A stretch of DNA of 5,169 nt from Gammaproteobacteria bacterium. Lineage in GTDB: Bacteria; Pseudomonadota; Gammaproteobacteria; Steroidobacterales; Steroidobacteraceae. This document shows positions 1 through 4,655 of this stretch, in pieces; position 1 is the stretch's first letter; every line of letters starts with the position of its first letter. The stretch spans positions 2,067 to 7,235 of the forward strand of contig PMHN01000115.1 of NCBI GenBank assembly GCA_003156695.1, given 5' to 3'. Under the pieces are notes generated by a model that was not told where the DNA came from, did not search any database, and saw only the letters and a program-made list of their open reading frames with translations. A program made the translations under genes and the position numbers.

Positions 1-719
1 AGGAACAACTCTTCGCCAGCCGCCGGAACCCGTCCGAAGGACGGCCGAAAGCCGAACACATTGTTGAAGGCCGCCGGATTACGCAGCGAACCCATCATGT
101 CGCTGCCATCAGCCACCGGCAGCATGCGTAGTGCCAGCGCTACCGCCGCGCCGCCGCTGCTGCCACCTGCGCTCTTGCTCTGGTCGTAGGCGTTCAACGT
201 GGTCCCAAATACCGTGTTGTAAGTCTGCGATCCGAGTCCGAACTCCGCTGTGTTGGTCTTGCCAATGAGAATCGCGCCGTGTTTCCTGAGGCGCCCGGCC
301 AGGATCGAGTCGTGCTCAGGAATGCTGTCCAGTAGCGGAGAACCGAACGTGGTGCGGATCCCGGCTGTGAACGCCAGATCCTTCACCGCATGCGGCAGTC
401 CGTGCATCCAGCCGCGGTGCTCGCCCTTCCCCAATTGCGCGTCGCGTTCGCGCGCCTGCTGCAGGAGCGCTTCGCGATCCTGCAGCGACACAATGGCGTT
501 CACCCTGGGGTTCAGGCGGGCAATCTGCTCCAGGTACGCCCGCATCGCCTCGACACAGGAAACGGCCCGGGAACGAATGGCAGCGGCGAGCTCCAGCGCG
601 CTCATGCCAACCAGCGTCGAAGCTGCGACGCCTTGGCGCGCGCTCTCACCCCCGCCGGCACTCGCCTCACCGGCGGCCACGCCCACAGCGACCGTTTCTG
701 CCCCACTGCCCTTGTTCAT
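1..719 (-). CDS. Amidase signature family hydrolase, C-terminus cut off by window edge
   Basis: This encodes the N-terminal 239 residues of an amidase-signature enzyme; these hydrolyse carboxamide bonds with a Ser-cisSer-Lys triad. All three catalytic residues are visible: Lys113 in LPHAVKD, cis-Ser188 in the GGSSGG motif (186-191), and nucleophile Ser212 in GSLRNP. The 24-residue spacing between the two serines is that of the family. Family members usually have 450-500 residues, so about half is missing to the left. The ATG at 719 overlaps the TGA of the upstream zinc-ribbon gene (ATGA), suggesting translational coupling. The first 38 residues are an Ala/Gly-rich extension without hydrophobic core, and recognisable amidase sequence begins near Met39 (MSALELAAAIRS), so a start at 605 is possible, though it has no clear Shine-Dalgarno sequence. 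Probably cytoplasmic. The substrate cannot be told; GatA is unlikely because no gatB or gatC is adjacent. The family is certain, the exact role is not. Confidence 0.93.
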   Translation of the reverse strand, partial: MNKGSGAETVAVGVAAGEASAGGGESARQGVAASTLVGMSALELAAAIRSRAVSCVEAMRAYLEQIARLNPRVNAIVSLQDREALLQQARERDAQLGKGEHRGWMHGLPHAVKDLAFTAGIRTTFGSPLLDSIPEHDSILAGRLRKHGAILIGKTNTAEFGLGSQTYNTVFGTTLNAYDQSKSAGGSSGGAAVALALRMLPVADGSDMMGSLRNPAAFNNVFGFRPSFGRVPAAGEELF

Positions 720-919
720 TTTGGGCGCTCGAGCCCACGGGCAATGTCTGCCCGCTCGTCAACCGCCACGGGCCAGGTTTCGTCGCAGTTGCCGCAATAT
801 GCCTCGAGATCCGCGCCCGCCTGCAGCAGCTGGATCAGTTCGTCGCGCGAGTAGCCGCTTTGCACACGGTCGTGCTTACACCGCGGGCACTCGGACGAGA
901 ATTGAACCATGTCGTTCAT
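716..919 (-). CDS. Small zinc-ribbon protein (67 aa)
   Basis: This small, probably cytoplasmic protein has two Cys pairs, Cys11-Pro-Arg-Cys14 and Cys42-Gly-Asn-Cys45, separated by about 27 mostly polar residues. This is a four-cysteine zinc ribbon layout. No signal peptide or membrane segment is present. The tail (VDERADIARGLERPK) is charged. A GAGG Shine-Dalgarno sequence (933-930) lies 10 bases before the ATG, which supports this start over the in-frame Met4. The stop overlaps the amidase start by 4 bases, so the two are probably one transcript. Similar small ribbons bind zinc and act in protein or nucleic-acid contacts, but nothing here fixes the role. A link to the amidase is inference from position only. 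Confidence 0.75.
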   Translation of the reverse strand: MNDMVQFSSECPRCKHDRVQSGYSRDELIQLLQAGADLEAYCGNCDETWPVAVDERADIARGLERPK

Positions 920-1026
920 CTGTTTATCGCCTCGCTAGCCCGGGTCGTTGTGATCAGACGCTCACGATGTTGACGCAGCGCGGGGCCGCCGTATAGGCAC
1001 AGGTCAATCGTGCGTGTCTGGCCGGT

Positions 1027-1068
1027 TCACTGCAGCATCATCGTTAACGTGAGCGCAATCGCGACCAT
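1027..1068 (-). CDS. Possible 13-codon leader peptide or start of a broken small ORF
   Basis: On the minus strand an AAGGAG Shine-Dalgarno sequence (1080-1075) sits 6 bases before ATG at 1068. The frame encodes MVAIALTLTMMLQ, then TGA at 1029-1027. After that TGA the same frame is open for 36 more codons (1026-919) until a TGA that overlaps the zinc-ribbon ATG by 4 bases. It could be a leader peptide, a small gene with a nonsense mutation, or chance. The ribosome binding site is the best evidence. The residue content is hydrophobic but too short for family assignment. Confidence 0.18.
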   Translation of the reverse strand: MVAIALTLTMMLQ

Positions 1069-1161
1069 ATACCGCTCCTTGCGCGGCGGGGTCTTCCACT
1101 GCGCAGCGTCAAGCCCGTTGCTGAGCCTGGGAAATTGGCACAGTATCAACACCCATTTTCC

Positions 1162-1166
1162 GGAGG
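1162..1166 (+). promoter_or_regulatory. Shine-Dalgarno sequence for the small membrane protein
   Basis: GGAGG lies 6 bases before the ATG at 1173, near-ideal spacing. It decides the start of the short gene and argues against the overlapping frame at 1010-1282, which has no comparable site. Confidence 0.8.
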
Positions 1167-1172
1167 ACGGTC

Positions 1173-1400
1173 ATGTATTACCATCATCACGCGTGGGGCC
1201 TTCCCTGGCTCATCCTCCTGGTAATTGCAGTCGTGCCGTTCTGGCGCATCTGCAAACGAGTCGGTCACTCGCCCTGGCTTAGCCTGTTGGTGTTGCTGCC
1301 GCTGGTGAACCTGGTGTTCATTTACTACCTGGCGTTTTCGCAGTGGCCTGCGGAGAACAGAGGTGCCAGCGCCGGCTCGCCCGGGGCACCACCGGCTTGA
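1173..1400 (+). CDS. Small two-helix inner-membrane protein (75 aa)
   Basis: The protein has a short His/aromatic N-terminus (YYHHHAW), a first hydrophobic segment at about residues 9-23 (LPWLILLVIAVVPFW), a short basic loop (RICKRVGHS), and a second segment at about 34-55 (PWLSLLVLLPLVNLVFIYYLAF). It ends in a Gly/Ala/Pro-rich tail. The basic loop between the helices suggests that loop is cytoplasmic with both ends outside (positive-inside rule, inference). The pattern 'F.RIC...G.SPWL.LL...PLVNL...Y.LAF..WP' resembles small uncharacterised membrane proteins I associate with gammaproteobacteria, but I cannot name a family. A strong Shine-Dalgarno sequence fixes the start. An inverted repeat follows 3 bases after the stop, so it may be transcribed alone. 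Function unknown. Confidence 0.78.
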   Translation: MYYHHHAWGLPWLILLVIAVVPFWRICKRVGHSPWLSLLVLLPLVNLVFIYYLAFSQWPAENRGASAGSPGAPPA

Positions 1401-1402
1401 GC

Positions 1403-1442
1403 ACGGTCGTTATCTAACGCGCGTTCCAGGCTGGACGACCGT
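1403..1442 (+). terminator. Inverted repeat after the small membrane protein, possible terminator
   Basis: ACGGTCGT (1403-1410) pairs perfectly with ACGACCGT (1435-1442). The 24-base interior holds a 10-base palindrome AACGCGCGTT (1416-1425) and the near-adjacent CCAGGCTGG (1426-1434), so a branched fold is possible. It starts 3 bases after the stop at 1400, and ATTGTT follows. There is no true T-tract, so it is a weak intrinsic terminator at best; mRNA 3'-end protection or a protein-binding site are alternatives. Confidence 0.3.
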
Positions 1443-1505
1443 ATTGTTCACGCCGGAGATCTGGCTGCTCAGTAGAGACTTATCAGCTTACCATCAGGGT
1501 CTGGG

Positions 1506-1730
1506 ATGCTTGCGGCAGGGATCAGCGTGGAAACATCACTGGAGCAGATTCAAACAAAAATCGCCTTTCTGGAGCGCGCCAACGCCGATTTGAGTGACGT
1601 GGTCTTTCGGCAGCAACGGGAGATCCAGGCTCTGGCGGCCAGGATCCAGGAAATCACGCAGCGCCTGCACGCGGCCGAGTCCAGCGACGTCGGGCGCGTG
1701 CCCGAGGACGAGCGTCCTCCACACTACTGA
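1506..1730 (+). CDS. slyX: SlyX family protein
   Basis: This 74-residue protein has the SlyX pattern: an N-terminal heptad-rich helix (about residues 10-59, with IAFLERANADLSDVV and QQREIQALAARIQEI) that should form a coiled coil, a short acidic linker, and the family's characteristic C-terminal PPHY. It has no signal peptide and is cytoplasmic. The biochemical role of SlyX is not established; it was named for its position next to slyD in enterobacteria, and slyD is not visible here. The ATG at 1506 has AGGG 6 bases upstream (1496-1499). An in-frame GTG at 1527 has AGGGA just before it and would give 67 residues, also normal for the family, so the start is uncertain. The stop TGA is part of TGAGG, which serves the methyltransferase 8 bases downstream, so the two genes are probably co-transcribed and coupled. 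Confidence 0.9.
   Translation: MLAAGISVETSLEQIQTKIAFLERANADLSDVVFRQQREIQALAARIQEITQRLHAAESSDVGRVPEDERPPHY
1518..1521 (+). promoter_or_regulatory. Alternative Shine-Dalgarno sequence inside the annotated slyX
   Basis: GGGA lies 5 bases before the in-frame GTG at 1527. It competes with AGGG at 1496-1499, which serves the ATG at 1506. Both starts give a SlyX of normal length. Confidence 0.35.
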
Positions 1731-1738
1731 GGCGATGC

Positions 1739-2548
1739 ATGATGCAGTCCGGGTCCCCGCAGACAGACAGCGAGCGCGCCCTGCTCGAGAAGAACCGGCG
1801 CTTTTACGACTCGTTGTGGTCCGGCGCCAACCTCGTCGAGCCGCAACGGTTCAATACCTGGACGCTGGTGCAATCGCTGCTGTCCGCGTCCGGGCACCGG
1901 CTCGAAGTTGCACCCGGCCTGCGACCGCATCTGCCGATCCTGGGTACGCAATTCGTGGACATCAGCGCGCCAGCACTCGCGAAACTGCGTGCGCGCGGCG
2001 CACAGGTCGCGCTCAGCCAGGTGGCCTCCCTGCCCTTCGCCGACGCTACATTCGATCTGGTGTGCGCCCTCGATATCATCGAGCACGTCGAGGATGATGA
2101 TGGTGCACTGTCGGAGCTGTCGCGGGTTGCGAAGCCGGGCGCCGCTCTGCTGGTCTCGATGCCGCTGCATCCCTCGCTTTGGACTTCGTTCGACGACTTC
2201 GTGGGTCACAAGCGGCGCTATGAACCGCCGCAATTGCTCTCGAAGCTCGCACAGCACCACTTCCTGGTGGAGCGCAGCGCCGCATTCGGAATGCAGCCGC
2301 GCTCATCGCGCCTGGTCGACATCGGCATGTGGTGGCTCCTGCATCACCGTGAACGGGCGATGTGGTGGTACAACCGCGTATTCATGCCGCTCGGATTGCG
2401 GTTCCAGAAGCAGCTGCGATTCGCCCCCGGAATGATGGCAACGGACAATGTCGACGAGATACTGCTCGTGTGCCGCAAGGGCGTTAGTGCCACCTCGCCC
2501 GCTGTTGAAGGTCTTCCGGGGAGCTCCTCCGGGCAACTGGCACCGTGA
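1739..2548 (+). CDS. Class I SAM-dependent methyltransferase (Methyltransf_11-like)
   Basis: This is a 269-residue soluble methyltransferase that would transfer a methyl group from S-adenosylmethionine to an unknown acceptor. The order of motifs is typical: motif I RLEVAPGLRP (54-63), an acidic residue after strand 2 (Asp74 in VDIS) for the ribose, LPFADATFDLV (98-108), motif II with DIIEHVED (112-119), then RVAKPGAALLVSMP (129-142). Motif I is degenerate: APGLRP replaces the usual GCGxG. A GHKRRY segment (156-161) is common in this subgroup. The C-terminal half has Trp-rich helices (about 195-215) that may contact a hydrophobic substrate or membrane (inference). The start has TGAGG 6 bases before ATG 1739; ATG 1742 is equally possible. 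It follows slyX by 8 bases. Acceptor candidates such as lipids, quinones or glycans cannot be separated from sequence alone. Confidence 0.9.
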   Translation: MMQSGSPQTDSERALLEKNRRFYDSLWSGANLVEPQRFNTWTLVQSLLSASGHRLEVAPGLRPHLPILGTQFVDISAPALAKLRARGAQVALSQVASLPFADATFDLVCALDIIEHVEDDDGALSELSRVAKPGAALLVSMPLHPSLWTSFDDFVGHKRRYEPPQLLSKLAQHHFLVERSAAFGMQPRSSRLVDIGMWWLLHHRERAMWWYNRVFMPLGLRFQKQLRFAPGMMATDNVDEILLVCRKGVSATSPAVEGLPGSSSGQLAP

Positions 2549-2555
2549 ACCTTCC

Positions 2556-2573
2556 TGTCTCTACCGGGAGACA
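2556..2573 (+). terminator. Short hairpin after the methyltransferase gene, weak terminator candidate
   Basis: TGTCTC (2556-2561) and GAGACA (2568-2573) form a perfect 6-base stem around the loop TACCGG, 8 bases after the methyltransferase stop. No T-tract follows (TCGCGCG), so intrinsic termination is doubtful. The position, in a 100-base gap before a gene with its own strong ribosome binding site, is what makes it worth listing. Confidence 0.25.
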
Positions 2574-2608
2574 TCGCGCGTGGCCGAAGAAACTCAGCCA
2601 TGATTGCG

Positions 2609-2617
2609 TGATACAAC
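2609..2617 (+). promoter_or_regulatory. Possible extended -10 promoter of the phosphoesterase gene
   Basis: TG-A-TACAAC (2609-2617) fits an extended -10 element (TGnTAnnnT-like, four of six -10 positions matching). It would place transcription start about 25 bases before the ATG at 2649. No good -35 box is found 16-18 bases upstream, so this is a weak call. Confidence 0.2.
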
Positions 2618-2635
2618 TCGCGGCAGGAATTTCCT

Positions 2636-2641
2636 GGGAGG
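2636..2641 (+). promoter_or_regulatory. Shine-Dalgarno sequence deciding the phosphoesterase start
   Basis: GGGAGG lies 7 bases before the ATG at 2649. The upstream in-frame TTG at 2604 lacks such a site and would place 15 extra residues ahead of a textbook lipoprotein signal peptide, so 2649 is the start. Confidence 0.85.
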
Positions 2642-2648
2642 CCTAAGG

Positions 2649-4112
2649 ATGCGCCGTACATTTCCAGCCATGGCGGGTGCCGGCATCCTGGCGCTGCAGC
2701 TCCTAGCGGCCTGCTCCTCCGGAGGCTCGAACAACCCGGCGACTGCAGCGGTGACTACGGCCGCGGTCGCACCGAGTATCACGGCACAGCCGCAAAATGC
2801 CGCCGTCGTGGCCGGGCAGGCCGCGACCTTCACGGTCGCAGCCGCCGGCACCGCCCCACTGCAGTACCAATGGCGCATGGGCGGCAACGCGATCGCCGCG
2901 GCAACGGCTGCCAGCTACACAACTGCAGCAACCAGCACCGCTCAAAACGGTGCAATGTTCAGCGTCGTCGTAACCAACTCCGCCGGCACGGTCACCAGCA
3001 ACAGCGCCGTACTCAGCGTCAATTCACAACTGACGATCACCGCCTCCAGCCTGCCGAACGGAACCGTTCAGAGCCCCTACAGCGCCACCTTGCAGGCGAC
3101 CGGCGGTCAGACGCCCTATGCCTGGGCGGTCCAGAGCGGCCAGCTGCCCGCTGGGCTCGCGCTCTCGGGTACCACCGGCACGATCTCCGGCACGCCGACC
3201 ACGGTGGGGAGCGCCTCGTTCACGCTCAGCGTTAAGGACGCCGGCGGCGCAATGGCAACCCTGGCGGTGAGCATAACGATCGGCGCCACGGTCGGCAGCA
3301 CCAGTCCCTTCGGGCACGTTGTCATCGTGGTGGAGGAGAACGCAAATTACGACTCAGTGGTCGGCAGCACCGCCATGCCGTACCTGAATTCCCTGATCAA
3401 GAGCTACGGCCTTGCAACCCAGTATTACTCCAACGGCCACGGATCCATCACCGACTACATGATGCTCGTGACCGGGCAACTGCTGACTGACAACGACAAC
3501 GAAACCCCCGCGACCTTCCCGGTGTCGGTCAACAACGCGGTGCGCGAGGTGGTCGCCAACGGCAAGACCTGGAAGGCCTACGCCGAAAGCCTGCCGTACG
3601 TTGGCTACACCGGCGGAGACACCGGGCTCTACGCCGTGCGCCATGTCCCCATGCCCTACCTGACGGACGTACAGGACAGCGCCACCGGCAAACTTGGGCT
3701 CGTGCCGTTCACCCAGTTCGCAACCGACCTGGCGTCGGGACAACTGCCTGATTATTCGTTCATCACGCCGAATCTTTGCGATGACGCGCACAACTGCGCC
3801 CTGAGTGTTGCCGACACCTGGCTGCAAACCAACATCGCACCGCTGCTCACCAGCACCCCGTTCAAGAATGATGGCTTGCTGATCATCACCTTCGACGAGT
3901 CCGGTAGCGACGATACCAATGGTGGCGGCCGCATTGCGACCGTGCTTGTGAGCCCCCGGTTTTCGAAACCTGGCTACCAGTCAAGCACGCTGTATTTTCA
4001 TCAAAGCGCGCTGCGCCTGATGCTGGAGGGCCTGGGGATCACCACATTGCTGCCGGGCGCTGCGGCAACGGCGCCGACGATGTGGGAGTTCTTTACCTTT
4101 ACGCCGCCATAG
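2649..4112 (+). CDS. Surface lipoprotein: two Ig-like domains plus phosphoesterase (phospholipase C/acid phosphatase family)
   Basis: This 487-residue protein begins with a lipoprotein signal peptide (MRR, hydrophobic core, lipobox LAAC ending at Cys22). Ser at +2 predicts outer-membrane sorting. After an Ala/Thr-rich linker comes an Ig-like domain (about 42-126, core YQW with Trp75 and VVTNSAGTV), then a putative Ig domain of the He_PIG type (about 128-212, with LPAGLALSGTTGTISGTP). The catalytic part (about 220-485) matches the phosphoesterase family PF04185, in the alkaline phosphatase superfamily: EENANY (229-234), GHGSITDY with likely nucleophile Ser266, RHVP (His332), PNLCDDAHNC (375-384, Asp378/379, His381), ITFDE (Asp416), and FHQS (His451). 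By analogy with AcpA-like acid phosphatases, the Glu/Asn, Asp and His residues bind metal. Cys377 and Cys383 could form a disulfide. The likely substrate is a phosphomonoester or phospholipid outside the cell; sequence does not decide. The Ig domains probably hold the enzyme away from the membrane or bind a polymer (inference). Confidence 0.93.
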   Translation: MRRTFPAMAGAGILALQLLAACSSGGSNNPATAAVTTAAVAPSITAQPQNAAVVAGQAATFTVAAAGTAPLQYQWRMGGNAIAAATAASYTTAATSTAQNGAMFSVVVTNSAGTVTSNSAVLSVNSQLTITASSLPNGTVQSPYSATLQATGGQTPYAWAVQSGQLPAGLALSGTTGTISGTPTTVGSASFTLSVKDAGGAMATLAVSITIGATVGSTSPFGHVVIVVEENANYDSVVGSTAMPYLNSLIKSYGLATQYYSNGHGSITDYMMLVTGQLLTDNDNETPATFPVSVNNAVREVVANGKTWKAYAESLPYVGYTGGDTGLYAVRHVPMPYLTDVQDSATGKLGLVPFTQFATDLASGQLPDYSFITPNLCDDAHNCALSVADTWLQTNIAPLLTSTPFKNDGLLIITFDESGSDDTNGGGRIATVLVSPRFSKPGYQSSTLYFHQSALRLMLEGLGITTLLPGAAATAPTMWEFFTFTPP

Positions 4113-4142
4113 CCAGGCCACGCGACCCAATCGCCGCCGCCC

Positions 4143-4604
4143 TTAATCCCGGGGCTGTGTGAAGTAGAGTCCGGGTACTCCGCGGGGGCTGAGGCCCAGC
4201 GCAACCAGGCTGCGACCTGAGTGCCAAAGAGAAACAACCGGCAGACCGGTACGCCGAAAGTTGCGTGTAATGCGTACCAATTCAGGCCTGGTCCAGTGAA
4301 TCACCAATGCTGACTTAGGACCGAACTGGACATCGAGGGCGGTCTGGGTGAGCTGACGCGTCGCATTAGCGCTTGCGGATGATCCACGCATCTGGTCGAA
4401 CCGCAGCGGTCGCCCGAACTCGCTCACTGGCTGCATGTGCGGGGCGGCGAGATCCAATATGAGCGGGCGGTGAGTCAGCTCCTGCGCAATCGCTGCGGGC
4501 ATGCCGGTGGGCGCCCCCGCGTTCGCGCCTGTCGCAGCAAGCGCGACGAATATCGCCGCCAGGATGTCGATCCCGCGTTGAGGTCTCTTTGATTGGAGTG
4601 ACAT
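4143..4604 (-). CDS. Small exported protein of unknown function (153 aa)
   Basis: I do not recognise this protein. It starts with a Sec signal peptide: basic SKRPQR (5-10), a hydrophobic stretch (about 12-24), and a likely cleavage site after ANA at residue 29. The mature part, about 124 residues, has no cysteine and no membrane segment. It holds mixed hydrophobic and polar blocks, such as LTHRPLILDL, EFGRPLRFDQMRG, TALDVQFGPKSALVIHWTRPE and PRGVPGLYF, that look like a folded beta-rich domain. The ATG at 4604 is the only sensible start, but no Shine-Dalgarno sequence precedes it. It converges on the phosphoesterase gene with a 30-base gap, and lies downstream on the same strand of the Ala/Gln-rich gene (51-base gap). 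The ordinary composition and the signal peptide argue it is real. Location: periplasm or exterior. Confidence 0.75.
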   Translation of the reverse strand: MSLQSKRPQRGIDILAAIFVALAATGANAGAPTGMPAAIAQELTHRPLILDLAAPHMQPVSEFGRPLRFDQMRGSSASANATRQLTQTALDVQFGPKSALVIHWTRPELVRITRNFRRTGLPVVSLWHSGRSLVALGLSPRGVPGLYFTQPRD

Positions 4605-4655
4605 GGGGCTATCAGGCCGGCGCGCAACAAGGTCAGTACCTCTTACAGTTCGTGC

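Larger units (their letters stand above)
920..1172. other. Divergent intergenic region of about 250 bases
   Basis: This stretch separates the minus-strand zinc-ribbon/amidase pair from the plus-strand small membrane protein, so it should hold promoters for both directions. I found no convincing -35/-10 pair on either strand. The visible structure is a short minus-strand frame with a good ribosome binding site (1027-1068), an 8-base palindrome CGTTAACG (1042-1049), and an 8-base inverted repeat CGCTCACG (959-966) / CGTGAGCG (1048-1055). The last two may be chance in GC-rich DNA. Confidence 0.5.

Noticed and set aside
250..996. A 248-codon plus-strand open frame
   Set aside because: It is antisense to the amidase and zinc-ribbon genes, whose motifs are unmistakable. 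Its translation is Arg/Ser/Ala/Pro-rich without domain features, as expected from GC-rich antisense DNA.
1027..1029. In-frame TGA as a selenocysteine codon
   Set aside because: No selenocysteine insertion hairpin is apparent just downstream and the flanking residues match no known selenoprotein.
959..1055. 8-base inverted repeat CGCTCACG / CGTGAGCG as an operator
   Set aside because: The arms are 81 bases apart and short; in GC-rich DNA such a pair is expected by chance.
1136..1149. TGGCAC followed by ATCAAC, resembling a sigma-54 promoter
   Set aside because: The -24 part fits (TGGCAC), but the -12 element should be TTGCA/T at fixed spacing and CAAC does not match.
1118..1149. TTGCTG and TATCAA as a sigma-70 promoter for the small membrane protein
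   Set aside because: The spacing is 20 bases, outside the usual 16-18, and the boxes match only partly.
1724..2260. A 178-codon minus-strand open frame opposite the methyltransferase
   Set aside because: The plus strand has ordered methyltransferase motifs and a good ribosome binding site; the antisense frame has neither.
2604..2648. Upstream TTG start for the phosphoesterase lipoprotein
   Set aside because: It would add 15 polar residues before the signal peptide and lacks a Shine-Dalgarno sequence, whereas ATG 2649 has GGGAGG 7 bases upstream.
3354..3827. A 157-codon minus-strand open frame opposite the phosphoesterase
   Set aside because: It overlaps the catalytic domain, which is fully conserved on the plus strand. 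The antisense translation has no recognisable motif.
4113..4142. Bidirectional terminator between the convergent genes
   Set aside because: The 30-base gap has no inverted repeat with a T-tract on either strand.
4628..4644. AGAGG followed by TTG on the minus strand as an alternative start for the exported protein
   Set aside because: The TTG at 4630 is out of frame with the exported protein and its frame gives no signal peptide.
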